Source: Malurus cyaneus samueli
Taxonomy: Eukaryota; Chordata; Aves; Passeriformes; Maluridae
Direction: 5' to 3'
DNA length: 64,000 nucleotides
Assembly: GCA_009741485.1 (NCBI GenBank)
Contig: CM019238.1
Location: 9,715,477 to 9,779,476, forward strand
The notes under the pieces are model-generated. The model did not search any database, had not been told where the DNA came from, and was given only the letters and a program-made list of their open reading frames with translations. Numbering within the stretch: the first letter of the stretch is position 1; each line of letters starts with the position of its first letter. Below, in pieces: positions 27,026-39,497 of the stretch. Made by a program: the position numbers and the translations under genes.

Positions 27026-27053
27026 CATAGCTCTGTTTGGGAGCAGAGCTATG
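27026..27053. repeat. Perfect inverted repeat, 10-bp arms
   Basis: CATAGCTCTG at 27026-27035 and CAGAGCTATG at 27044-27053 are exact reverse complements across an 8-base loop. A run of ten A bases precedes the left arm. There is no T-run after the right arm and no sign of an RNA gene promoter. Confidence 0.85.
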
Positions 27054-30000
27054 CTGGCTGCATTACATTATTCTCAAAGTCAAATTCAACACATCAGGTT
27101 TCCAAGACTGTAAAAAATAAAAGGGACAGAAATTGAAAGTACATTTAAGAGCCTATAAAGCATGATTTATAAGGCAAACGCACATGATTACTCTGTATTA
27201 GAGGCATTTCATTTTATTATGTTTCAATTTCAGTAGATTTAGATTTTATTTTTCCTCTCCAAGAAGGGAAGTTCTGATTCATCACAATTTGTTTGACTAT
27301 TCTGACTGTTGCTTTATGGCTGCCTGACCCAGCTGTGTTCAGCTGGAAGGTCAGCTGAGTTCTGGAACTTGGCTTTTTCTCTTTTATGCAGAGGGTCCCC
27401 AGTGTCAAGAAAATTCCATGCCAGGCCACAGAGGAAGCATTGGAAACAACTGTCCCCTCAGATCTCAGTGAATTTTCAATGGAAGAGCTCTAGTTGACCA
27501 AATTGTCAAATGCTGGTTTGTCTTTTCTGAAAGCACTGGCCTCCACTAAATTTCTTTCAGCCAAGATGAAAGTTATCATATCAGGCCTTGAGCTACACTT
27601 TATTCTAAAATAAAACTTTTAAGTCAAGGCTTTTCAGTGCCAGGCAGATGTGACAAAGCCTTGTCAAAAGGACTGCAGTAGCTATAACAAATAACTCAAA
27701 AAGACCTGTTTTACAGGGAAGATGCAGCAGCAATCCCAGCTCCCACAGCTGGAGATTGCCAGGATGAGATCCAAGGCAGAGCACAGGCACTCCAAGGCAG
27801 ATATTGGGTGTTAACCATTGAGATTCTCAGTTCCCAGGACTGAGACTTAAGCCTCTATGTAGGTGCTAATCCTACACAGTCTTGCAAGTCTGGATGACTT
27901 CACATACTCTGGACCCAAAGAAGTTTTCCCGAGAACTGGCACCTACTGTTTTTGTAAGAAGTGAGGTGCCTCCATGTGCCCACCTGTACAGAAGGTATAT
28001 TATCAAAGGCAGATAATAGCAAATCCTTCTAACCTGCCAATGATCTGTATGTCATGTTCTAGCTCAACACCTCAGGGTATTCCAGTGCTCTCCGAGATAG
28101 AACATCATTCAACTGGGCAGACACAGACCACTATTAACAAAAGTCCCTGTTCCTGACAGCCCAGACAGGACAACAAATATTTTAAGATCAAAATAGCTAC
28201 TTCATTTTCCCAAGAAATGAGTTTTCAGCTCTGAGTTGCTGCTTTGGAGGAGTTAGGTGAGTAACAGGAAAGTGCAATCCCCCAGAAATGAGGTGTTGGC
28301 AAAACACGATGACCACCAACTGCTGTCCATGTTCCCTGGCTGTGCACCCCCAGCTTTGAACAAGAATTCTGGTTGCATTGCATATATTGCATACATGCAA
28401 GAATAGTTCATTTTCCAAACAGTTCTGTCAAGGAAGTAAATTAGGAAAAGCTACTAATTATGAGACATGGAAGCTGTTTAGCCATTCTTTCTAGTAAGGT
28501 AATAATACAAACAAAAGCAAGTGGTCACTGAAGTACAGAGTGTTATATTAAGGAGTTATTAACATGCAGCAACACAAGTTTTTGACCTCCATCAAAAAGA
28601 AAACCAAACCCTGAGACATATCTCTCACTGCCTACTTGAGAAACAATTGAGAACTGGACCAGTAAGTTCAGACTCCTTTCACATGTTTCAAGTGTACATT
28701 GATTGGAAATGTCAAAGAATCAAAATCTCATTAACAGGAATTTGTCCTGCATTGATCTGACCCTCTGTCCAGTCAGCAGAAGTGGTTGGTTTTTTTTGTG
28801 CAGTGGAGAAATACCATAAATGGATGGTTAAGCGAATGAGCAAAATATATTAAGCAGAGAGACAGATAGCTTTCAGCCTCAGGCAATGTAACAGATCTAT
28901 GATTATTTCATTATTGAAAGTTTTATTATCCAAGCAGGCTGTGAGGTTGTTTGGGGCTTTTTAAAGCTAGGAAGATGATTTATTAACCCTGTTACATGGT
29001 TCCCCATCACAAACTGAAGAGACATTGAGCCTGAGTCTGCTCCACTTAGATGAGTCCCTGAAGCTGCCATGGTATAAAACTGAAGTGAAGATGAAGAGAA
29101 CCAGCTTTCAAATTACACCAATCACATACTTTCCTCCATTGGGAACACTATATGTGGTACCTCACCAACAGGCAAGGTGTTTGGGAGGCTTCAAAGCTCA
29201 GAGGCAGTCTTTAAACACTTGAAAAATAAAGAGCAGCTCATGCAAATTCACATAGCTCCCAATGTCACTTCATGCCAATGGGAAATGTCACTAACTTTTC
29301 TAAAAGGAAATGTATGCTGAATAGCCAAAGAAAATTGCAAACTGCAGTTAAAAGGAAAAGTTTCAATTTCCCAAAACAGATGGATTAAATAATTTGCCGA
29401 TATGAAAAAAGTAGCGAAGCATGGAGTTTCTCAGCCCTCAGTTTAGGCACAGCCCTGGTACTGGATGTTATCACCAAATATCATACCCTCCTCTGCCTAA
29501 GGAAGCAAATCTTTCTTGTTTTCTCCTGATCTCTGTCACAGGTGTCCCCAGCTCATGGGTTCAAGCCTCTTCAAAGAGGCCCATTTGTTTCTATTGAAAG
29601 GAAGCACCTGCACTGAAATCTGAAATCTGCTCCACTGAAATACTGTCTTTGTTGTGACTTCCCTACATGTGTCTAGGTGCTGCCTTTTTCCTGCTGCAAC
29701 AACTCCCCACCTCTCCCTTTTTAGCATATACACTTCTCAGCCTAGACCATCTCTCAAAAGCCTGCACAGCCACATTTCCTCCTACTCGTTTCTGATTCAT
29801 TCCTCTGCTCCAGTGTCCTTTCTTCCAGGTTATCTTCTCCATCTTGTAAAGCTGTCTTTTATACAGCTTTTGGCACACAGTGCATTTCTGATCTGAAGCT
29901 GTTCAGCTATTCCACCAGAACACCACCCAGATACTACCTCAAGCTCCCTGACTCTCATGAGCTGCAACAGCTGGAGCCAAAATCATCATTCACTTTGTTA

Positions 30001-31903
30001 GATGTGTCCCATTTTAAAATACTTTCACTAAAATTTTGTTGCTCTTGTTTCTAATGTGCCTCTCCATCTACTGTGAGAGACCATTTTTATCACCTTACGT
30101 TTCCCAATTTTATTCCTTTTCCCATCCTGAATAATAATAACCTTCAATTTCCTAATTTTATTCCTCATCCCATTCCTGCTTGATGCCCATACCTTTAAAA
30201 TAGTTGTCTGATTATATCAAAGACCCATCATTGCCACTTGGCTAATTCATGCATCTAAGATTCTTCTTCCTTCCTGGTATGAACTCTATTCCCAAGTGAG
30301 TTGATTTCTGAGATAGTCTCTGTCTAGGAATGAATCCCACAGAAAGATTTTAATTGTGGGCTATGATAGTCCAATCCTCCAAAAAACATCTATTGCTACC
30401 CCTAGCAGTTAAAACTTATACAGGACAAAAGCTTTCTTTTTGGTCTTCAGAGCAAAGCAGGTGTCTCGTTAACACCATGCAGCCCAAAATTCATGACCCA
30501 CAGAGAGAGAACTATTTCCACACTCTCTACCTGCTGTTCTCTGAAATTTCTGCTCATGTTTGTTGCCAAGCACCGATTGACTGCTGGTCTTTGCTGTTTC
30601 CTTGTTTGCCAGTGCCTCTTAAGTCTGGAAGCTTATAAAACATTCAAATGTATGATAACATGTCAAAAATTTTAAAGCAATAAATTAGATAGGACTCAGC
30701 CCCTCATCCTTATGAACAGCTATAGAGTCCCACCTTTCAGAAGATGACACAAGCTGGAGTCCAATGCCTTCTCAGTAATTTGACAGCTTTGTCACAGACA
30801 TCTTGTGTAATCACAGACAAGACCAAGAAACTTGTTACAAAATAGTTTTCTAGTTATAAACAAAAAATCATAGGACTTCCCTTTCACAATGGTTTAGAGA
30901 GTATAACTGCATTGACCATTTATAGGTGCTCAAAAACTATTGCAATGGGCCAGTATAAAACCTGAAAATAGTGATACAATAAGGGGTAATGCATAACATA
31001 TTCATTTTGAAAATGTGACCTTTTGTCATCAATCCCTCTTAAGCTGGAAAGGGCAGATCAGGATTTTTCAATTTACAAGCTTGAAAATTGCAAATTGGAG
31101 AGAATTCACTTCTGCCCTCTACTGTGAGATAACAAAGTATGAGTGACAAGAAGACACATTCCAACTTTATTTTCCTTTGAAAGCTATTTGCAAAAACTCC
31201 TGTTCTCTACAAATCTTACAGTGAATCATTCTGAGGTAGAAGACAAGCTCTCAATAGTGATATGAAGATGATGAGTAGACATTCATTTCCATCAAACACG
31301 TTTTTCAAATACTGCATTTTGTAACAAATTGTTTAGTGATTTTGCAAGTCAATGAGCCAAAACAGAATAATTAATGTCAATTGTAGATGATGAACCCTTA
31401 GAGGTAGTAGGAGACTAATTGCCATTAACACAGTACTGCATCTAATGATTCTGATTTTAAAAAGCTCCCTTAAAGAAAGTGCATGACCACAAGGAATTGC
31501 TTGCATTCTCTACATGGCAAGAAACCATCAGTAACAAGACCTTTGTTTCAATGTATTTGATTTGTGATAGAATTAATGCTATGGATTTGATGGTCAGCTG
31601 CTCAGTTCTAGATACTTCTTTGTTTGATTTTCAAACTCACAAGAATTACTGCTTTTCAGGTTATGATTAATTACAACCATATCTGAGAATCTAGGTTTAA
31701 ATACTGTGAAAATATCAAATAGCCCTCCAACAATATTTTGTCTTTTAACAACTGGGATCCTATAGAACAATGAACATTGGCTAGTAAATAATGGGAAATA
31801 TCATCTTGCCATGGACTACCCTAATTAGTGTGATCTAAACTTGGTCATAAATCACAGTTTAAGTGTTACTCAAAATACATACTTTAAAACCTCAGCTTTG
31901 CAG

Positions 31904-31998
31904 GGAAAAATAACAGATTTTAGCAAATGGCAGCATTAACATTGCTAAGGTCACTCGTCAAACACGACATCCTCACACAAAGCCAGGGCATTTCCCAG
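31904..31998 (+). other. Candidate non-coding exon (perfect donor, unproven)
   Basis: The donor after 31998 is the exact consensus CAG followed by GTAAGT. A weak acceptor (CTCAGCTTTGCAG) ends at 31903. All three frames of the 95-base interval contain stops, so if it is an exon at all it would belong to a non-coding RNA. Confidence 0.1.
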
Positions 31999-33664
31999 GT
32001 AAGTGCTACCTAGACCAGGTTAGTACAGTTGCATTAAGATTCACTCTACTCCTCCACCCCCTTTCCACTCTTCCCACCCAGGTTAAAGGGCAGGATGAGC
32101 AGATCTCCCAACATTTGCTTCCTAGGAAAGGCCAGCCAGTAACAGACAACAAATCAGTTTGCACCCCTACATGTCCCAGGGCCACACAGAGTGGACACAA
32201 AGCTCATGTTTCGCATCCTTCTTTTAGTCAAACTACATTGAACAAAACCCCTCACAGGTCCACAGAGAGCACAGATCCTGAATTCACACTGTGCCAGGAC
32301 TTGGATCCTCAGCAAGGACACAGTCCCACAGTGCCAAGCAAGGGCAGCAGAGCAGGGCTGTGTTGACCACAGCATCACCAGAGGCAGGTCAGCAGGGCAA
32401 GCCAAGAAGTCAAGGCAGCAAGACAAGGTCAGGACCAGTGAGAGGTACCCGACAAAGCACAGACATATCTACAGTAGAGCTGAGACTAGAGCCAAAGGCA
32501 AGGTGTTCAACCTGACAAACACCTCCTGATCCCTTTCCTCTGATTCTAATCTTGTGGACTCATTGATCCCTCCATCTTTGCATCCTGCAAATGTCTTGAC
32601 ACACCCACACCCAAAGCATTCTCATCTGAGATTCTTAACCTTTCCAGAGAACAAATATCCTCCTGATATATTCTTGTTGCATTCAACTTATTAATCTTCC
32701 TACTTGTCAAGGGCACTCAGAATTGAGCAACAGCACCAAAAACATCCATCCTTTTGTCAGGAACCGCCCCCTGGGATCAGCATAAACACCCACTCACTGC
32801 AAGAGGCCAAATCAGTGTTCACAGAAAATGGACTTGTGCACTCCCAACACATCTACTTGTAACCTTTCTCTCAGACATACAACAGGGAAATTGGCATAAG
32901 AGATGCCCTTTGTGTATTCTATGCATTTTGGGGGAAACTGGCCTGTTTTCCTGTCTCCATTCATCTCCTCCTGCTCTTTTAAGTCTATAGAGACAGTTAA
33001 TCTTTCTTCAGCATGAATTGCAGCAGTGTCTTATTTTTATACTATCGATCATTGCAATGTCTGTGTGGAACACCAAATGTAACATAATTCAATCTTGGAA
33101 AGGATGAAGACTGTCAGCCATGGAGGTCTCTAAATGTTTTGAAAGGAGCCTTGCCCTGCAAAAATAAAAACAGGAAAAAAAAAAGGAGAAGCAAGGAGAA
33201 AGCTAAAGATTTTCAAATATTTGCCCTAACTCTTTCCTAAAGACCTAGCAAAAGGCCAGGAGAGGGGAAGCAATAAATTGTATGCAGGAGTAGCCCAGCT
33301 AAAAAAAGTTTGCTCTTTCTGCAGCTAATTTCTACAGCTAACAGCATTGGTCTGAGATTCAAATGGCAGATGCCTTTCCATCACTACAGATCTTCCTGAT
33401 GCTCTCAATCAAGTTCCTTTATCTCAATTCCTCTTCCTTGCCCTTTCGTTTAAAAAAACAAAAAAAGTTTTGAGTTTTGTTCACTCCTGTTCATGTAACT
33501 GCAGACACGGTGGTAGCTTCAACATGTTACTAGGACATATTCACTCAAAATACATGATAGTGGAAGAAGTGAAAATTGAAGCTATTATGACCACTAGAAT
33601 GTCTGTTCAGTTATAAAAGGAATTCCAGTTATTCCTCATCTCCCACTGTCTCCATGAGGAGCTC

Positions 33665-33706
33665 AAGAGAAGGGCTGCCTGCCAAAAGGCAGGCACCTCT
33701 CCTCTT
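33665..33706. repeat. Extended hairpin with GC-rich core
   Basis: TGCCTGCC (33676-33683), an AAAA loop and GGCAGGCA (33688-33695) make a perfect 8-bp GC-rich stem. Imperfect pairing of the flanking AAGAGAAGG and CCTCTCCTCTT extends it to about 42 bases. This is shorter than a usual microRNA precursor. Confidence 0.75.
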
Positions 33707-33981
33707 CCATGACAAAATAAATTACATCCCATGTGAGGTGCCATCTCCATAACACCTGGGGAAGCATTCCTGGCATGAAGAAGCTGTGCAGGGCTGAGCT
33801 GCTGCTAAGGCACATTTGAGAGCAGAGTCTACACTGCTGTCACTGCTGTGGTGACACCTAAGGCACCTCTGCTTGTAGGTGCACATCCTGCCTAGAAAAG
33901 CACCTCCAGTGCCACAAGAGATGGTAGAGCTTTAGTTTAAGGCTAGCTTCTGTACTTTTGGTGTCAATAAATGAAAAAAAT

Positions 33982-34005
33982 AAAGAAAGAAAGAAAGAAA
34001 GAAAG
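33982..34005. repeat. (AAAG)6 tetranucleotide microsatellite
   Basis: Six uninterrupted AAAG units follow an A-rich stretch. Perfect tetranucleotide arrays of this kind are often length-polymorphic. Confidence 0.9.
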
Positions 34006-34784
34006 GACTGTAAAAGCAAATATAAAAGCAAATGGGGATTTAGGGCTTGTTTGAGGAATTTTTTTTTAAATTCTTCTCTTCCACATTCTAGGTTCAAGAA
34101 TAGCCTAATAAGTATTCTATAAAATTGTTTCAAGACTGATTAAAGCTGACAAGAGACCACAAATAGAGGAAATAGTCCTAAACTCAGGAGTTTATCAAAG
34201 TCTATGTACATTGTATTTGAAATCAATAATCCCTCATGATCTACAGCCTGAGTTTCTTCCTCCTCTCACAGCAACAAAATCAAATTTGGGAGAATGGTGT
34301 CTAGATCGATCCAGCACAAACAGTAATAGCAGAACCCTGAGACAACTCGAGCTCTAGCATATGCTTTTAACCAAAAGAGGCATTTGAGAATATCAAATTC
34401 AGCCCTGGATGATACAAGATGCACCTTGAGGCTTCCTGTTTCAATCAAGGGATACATCTCTAGTTAGGTTACTTCTGCTCCGTCAAGATACAAAACTATT
34501 CTTGCTGAGACTTGTCTGTTTCATTGCTCCTTTCTTTGACAAATAAATGCTTTCAGAATGACCTATTTGTTCAAGACATTTACTGTCTGCTTTCAGAGGA
34601 ATACAAAAAATGGAAAAGGTTCTGCTGATTTCTATGACACTATCACCTCAAAATAAAAGTCTATGGGATAGGAAAATCCATGTATCTTCCATTACTTACT
34701 AGAGTAGTAAGTAAAATAAGATTTTAAGAGCTTTTTTAATGTAAGTAAAATGAGTTTTTTAATCTAAAATTATGCAAAATAACG

Positions 34785-34800
34785 AAAAAAAAAAAAAAAA
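34785..34800. repeat. Poly-A tract (A16)
   Basis: A run of 16 A bases is followed nine bases later by a poly-G run at 34810-34820. Nothing upstream looks like a retrotransposon body. The 80 bases before it are an AT-rich imperfect duplication. Confidence 0.9.
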
Positions 34801-34809
34801 GCTAATTCT

Positions 34810-34820
34810 GGGGGGGGGGG
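34810..34820. repeat. Poly-G tract (G11)
   Basis: This is an uninterrupted run of 11 G bases. It is the longest G homopolymer seen in the window and is likely to be unstable or prone to sequencing error. Confidence 0.9.
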
Positions 34821-37800
34821 TTTACTTGTTATTTGACCAACTCGCTTCTAGCAGTTTCTCATCAAGGCTTTTATCAGTTTTCCCAAACACAAAAATAAAG
34901 ATGAAGGATAGGACAGTCACATCAACTGACATTCGTCCTCACACTTAGATATATTCAGTTTCTAACTTCAGGAATTAATTACAACAGCTACTAAAATTCA
35001 CCTGATTGGGAAAACACAATTAAGCAGAGTAAAACTAGCATATCCTAAAACATTTTACAAGTAAACAAATTTCAAGCTGGGATCAAATCAGGATCAAGAT
35101 AGCAACTGAAATGGCAGAACAGAGCTGGACATTAGGTCAAAGGCTCTCTGGCTCAGACCTCTTTGAGATACATTTGCATTGCCACCAACATGATGACCTA
35201 CCATTTACTTGTCTTTAGTTTCACCAGGTCATAAAAGAAATTACTGTCTTAACCGTAATACATATTATTTAGTAGGAGCCCTTGTATGATTCTCTCACAA
35301 TAATTCATGCTTAAATTTATGGGAGGCATAAAATTCCTGTGGCAGAGTGCCCATAAGAGAACAAATGTGTCTTGTATGACAGTTATTGACAGCACAAAGA
35401 ACTCTTAACTTGCAATACGTCCTAGTTAATTGGTACCTTTGGTCTCAAAGACACATTAAATAAATGTTTTTCAGTAATTTCCCTTTGTTTGAAATCCACA
35501 GTGAAGCTCACAGTGACCTCATTCGGACTTTATCATCAGCTTTCTATAACGGGTTCCTTCAATCCCCACTGGGCAGATCAGAATGGACCTTTAGAACAGA
35601 TTCACCTACAAAGTACCATCTCCAAGCTTCCAGAGCCATGCCAAAATCAAATATCAGCAGGTATTGAAGGTGGCTCCTTCTCTACACGTGCATACAGGAA
35701 CATGAAGCCAGAGGAAGGATAAACAATCTAACAATAAGAACATTGCCTCAGCAAAGGAACCTGTGAGAACAAATACAAAACCACTGCTGTGACCCATTAT
35801 ACTGTCAGTCTGAGAGGAAACGAGAGAGTAGTATTTTTCTCTGCTGGATTTTTGCAGGTCTTTTTACTCATAAATGACAACTTTCTTAAATGGAGATCCT
35901 GAATGATGTGTTACAGAAACTGCTGGAATCTCCTGCCCTCATACATGTACATATTCAACTGTGCTCCCTGCAGCCAGGGAAGACATCCACTAGATATAAA
36001 TCCATAAAAAAATCTTTGCGGGATCAAGACTTGTTTATTCAGTTTCAGTAAGTGCAATTTAATGTTTCCCATGTATGTAACATTTCCCTTGACATTTCAT
36101 GAGAGAATTAAGAGAGAAAACAAAAGCAGGCAGAAATCAAGTCAAGAACAAGGGCTGGAAGTTGCAGATGAAACCTGAGTTTAGCATATGCACTTTGATA
36201 TCTATAGTCACAGCTTCTATTTCTGCAGAAGTTGGGGAACAGAGTGTTCAGGCATGGGGCTGAGGAATACACTGACACTTGGAGCAAAGCTTGGATAAGA
36301 TGAATGTGCCACCAGGAAGCAGTTCTTTAAGAGCCCTGAGTTTTCCAAGGCAGAGAAATTTCTTGTGCTGTAATCACTCCTCTGCACAGGCACAGCAATG
36401 TCATTGAGAGACATGGTCAGAGTAACAGCCCCAATTGTCAAAATTGACAGGAAAAACTGAAGAAAAAAAGAACCCTAGCCTTAAAAGTGGATGTGGGCTC
36501 TAGATCTTTCTTCACCTACCTTAACATAAAAGAAAAATGAAAGTGTGAAACAGAGCAGCCACCACATCATCAGCTCAAATCCCATTCCAGACAAGGACTT
36601 ACACCCTCCTTTCCCCAGGCAGCTCCTTGAGGACTGGTGTGTTCTTCCCTTGCTGTGGGGCACAGGGCTTTCAATGCCTCAGTGGGAGCAAGCAGATGAT
36701 ATATCACATGGGAAATTTTAAAACTGGCAACAAAAAATGAAAGAGATGTTGACCTAATAAAGCCTCACCCTCTGAGTTGGGTCTCATGGAGACTCAGGTA
36801 GATGTTACAGACACAGTGTATCTGAGCAAGGACAAATTTTAAGTAAGGATTGCCTGGTGTTTCTGCTGAAGATCAGAAAAGTACACTGTTCCAAGCACAG
36901 AAAGAGCTCTTACTTTTTCAGGAAACATACCATTAGATCACTATATACATCATTACACATTGCCTGCTATGAAAGAGCAAACAATATTTGATTTGGCATA
37001 AAATTGGGACAATGGAGAGGTTCAAAACTTGAACTTGCACAAACCCCATCATTCAGTTAAACCACCAAAACACTTTGAAGGAACAAAGCTGCTGTGAGTT
37101 GATGCTGTATCTGCACACCTGTGGCACTTCTCAAAGGGCTGCAAGTTCAGAGAAGGTGGATTTATTGTGCTATAAACCATACAGTGTTAAAAGGTTATGT
37201 AATGCATTGATATCCAACATTTGCAGTTAACCAGTTAACTCTTGCAGGCTTTGGATTAATCTTTGACTAAACTGAAAGCAGTAATACCTCCAGGCCACCT
37301 TCTACTCGAACTGGTAGCCACTTGTTATGCATACCTGTCCCTTCATGACAGTCACAGTTAAGACACTTCTTTCCATCTTGGCACAATCTACACCACGTAT
37401 TGGAATTCTTTCCCTTCCTTTAACTCAGAAACGTTCTACAAACAGGTCACGGCTTTCAAGAGCTCCCTCATTACACATGTAACTGTTTGACAGCCTTTTG
37501 TGCAAATTAAAAGGAAAAAAACTTTTCCAAAGGACTAAGTCACTTCTAGTGGGAATACCTCAGAAATCTATGCAAGTATCCATGGTGCTTTTGTCTCCTC
37601 TGTTTTCTTCTTGTGAATAAGAATTAGCTGAACCAGATGTTTGTAAGTGATTAAAATGGTAGGCAATAGCAGCAAATCAAATCAGCAGGTTTTACTCACA
37701 GGAACATTTGCAAATGCTTTGTCGCTACATTCACTCAACTCCAATCTGAGCTTCTTTGGCTCTACTTCTTTTTCCCACCACCTTCTTCTTCTCTTGATAG

Positions 37801-38932
37801 CCTTTAACAGATATGTTGAAGTTTCATTCCTGCTTCAAGTCTGTGTTACACTTAGTATTAAATCTGGTTTTGTGTTATCCACACGTTCAACATTCTGAAA
37901 GAAAATTCCTTCAGACTTGAATCTTAATGTGCCTTAAGCATCCTTTACCTTCTATAGCCAAATACTAGAAGCTCTTGTCACCCAGCTGTAATTCTCCTTT
38001 TCCCAGAGCATATCTTTTCAAACAAAACAGACTTCAGAAATGGGGGTTGTAACACTGTGAAAAACATCAGCCAGGATGGAACCACAACAAGTTCATCTCT
38101 GTATGAATCATCCAACAGTAGAAAACAAGGACATGGATTAGGCTTTTTGTGATGGGAAGCAGGATGAATGTTCTGCAGGTTACATCTAATGAGGATGCAG
38201 TCTCACAATAGACCCATTCTTCCCTGAGCACCTGGGTAATGTCAGTCAGGTGCTCAGCTGAGGGGGTTGTGTGAACTTTACAACATAATAATTCAATGAA
38301 ACGACACAGGGTAGTGACTATGTAATGCTGCACTGCAGTATAGGCAGTGTCCCCAAATTCACTGTTTTATTTTTGTGTGATAAATGGCTCTTGCTTCTGT
38401 CCCTGAGGAAAAATGACTCACTGGCTTCTTAGCTTCCTGCAGAGAAGTTTGTGTTCTGCTCTGCTCCACACCCTCTGTTACTACTTTGTTTTCCTTAGGC
38501 TTTAACTGTTGTCCAATCAAAGCCTTCAGGAATAACACAAAACAGCAGGTTTTTGTTATCCTTGGGCTTTTTTACATCCCATCTCAAGGTGCCTTTTGTT
38601 TGTTTCTAAGAAAACCACCACAGCCCACTATCATCTCGGAGTCACAGCTGAAGGACAAACAAAACCATAGTAACACCTTTGCAACGCTTGTGGCTTTTGG
38701 CATACCAGATATGATGCAACATTTTGCAGAGGAACATACACAAAAAGGGAGTGTCAGGGAAAAGGAAACAATGACAGGAGCAAGGCTGGCAGCCTGGTGG
38801 TTTGTATCAGCATTTTCTAAAACAGCATACTCCAAATAGTAGAAGAACAAGATGACATAGGAAGGCGTGAGGGGAAAAACTCAGAATGTTTTCTTCCTAA
38901 CATAGACATACTTTCAACCAGAATCCTCCTTG

Positions 38933-38937
38933 CAGCC
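38933..38937. repeat. Target-site duplication, left copy (CAGCC)
   Basis: The 5-bp direct repeat CAGCC abuts the 3' terminus of the minus-strand LTR and is repeated exactly at 39493-39497. Five-base duplications are typical of ERVL integrases. Because the LTR terminus here is slightly degraded, the exact boundary is inferred from the repeat. Confidence 0.7.
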
Positions 38938-39492
38938 AGTGGTTTAACCCCAGTTGGTAATTCAGGCACACACAGATACTCCCTCCCTCCCAGCAGGATC
39001 AGGGAAAGTAAGAAGAGTAAATGTGAGAAAACTTGTTGAAATAAAGACAGTTTAAGAAGCAAAATATTCACAGAATAAGCAAAGCAGAAAAAGGAATTAA
39101 TTCCCCACTTCCCCAGGGCAGGCAGGCACTCAGCATGCCCAGGACAGCAGGGCTCCATCACAAGTAATCTTGACTTGAGAAGACAATAACCATCATTCCA
39201 AAAGCACCCCCACACACACCTCCTTCTCAGACTTCTATACTGAGCATGAGGCCATACGGTCTGGGATATCCCTGGGGTCAGTTGGGATCAGCTGTCCTGG
39301 CTCTGTCCCCTCCCAGCTCCTTGTGCACCCCCTGCCTCTCACTGGGGTGGGTGAGGAGCAGAGAAGGGCTTGGCTCAGGGTAAGTGTTGCTCAGTATGAA
39401 AAAAAACCCTGAGTTATCATCACTGTTTGCAGCACAAATCCAAATCTCAGCACCAAACCTGCTACCATGAAGGAAGTTCCAAAACCAGCACA
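38938..39492 (-). mobile_element. ERVL-type endogenous retrovirus solo LTR
   Basis: This is a full-length LTR read on the minus strand. In the LTR sense direction it starts at 39492 with TGTGCTGGTTTT and ends near 38938 with GGGGTTAAACCAC. Both ends match the widespread avian ERVL-type LTR as I remember it. Internal landmarks also match in order: a block on a GTGCACAAGGAGCTGGGAGG core around 39.31 kb, a decayed TATA-like site near 39.23 kb just after ATGCTCAG, an AGCCCTGCTGTCCTGG block near 39.14 kb, and AAACTGTCTTTATTTCAAC near 39.04 kb. No retroviral internal genes lie on either side, so this is a solo LTR left by recombination. The same 5 bases, CAGCC, flank it at 38933-38937 and 39493-39497, as expected for a class III (ERVL) target-site duplication. 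The last bases of the 3' terminus and the TATA region are degraded, so it is not recent. Frames read across this interval are LTR shadows, not genes. Confidence 0.9.
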
Positions 39493-39497
39493 CAGCC
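39493..39497. repeat. Target-site duplication, right copy (CAGCC)
   Basis: This is the partner of the CAGCC at 38933-38937. It directly follows the LTR 5' terminus, read on the plus strand as AAAACCAGCACA. Confidence 0.7.

Larger units (their letters stand above)
25001..31900. other. Non-coding unique sequence
   Basis: Holds the 27-bp-period duplication at 26131-26174, the perfect hairpin at 27026-27053 and a CTCF-like site near 31114-31125. Apart from a few A-runs the sequence is unique by eye. Confidence 0.65.
31999..38932. other. Non-coding sequence with simple repeats
   Basis: Begins with a GC-richer stretch at 32.1-32.5 kb. It holds the GC-rich hairpin at 33665-33706, the AAAG array, and the A16 and G11 runs. 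Imperfect AT-rich duplications sit at 34.70-34.77 kb, where GTAAGTAAAAT and TTTTTTAA each occur twice. From 34.9 kb to the LTR only unique sequence was seen. Confidence 0.65.

Noticed and set aside
32290..32520. Possible degenerate minisatellite (CAAGGCAGCAAGACAAGG-like units)
   Set aside because: The CAAGG and CAGG words recur without a consistent period, so it is purine-rich low complexity at most.
38817..39215. Minus-strand 132-codon frame
   Set aside because: It overlaps the ERVL solo LTR, which is non-coding. The frame is a by-product of LTR sequence.
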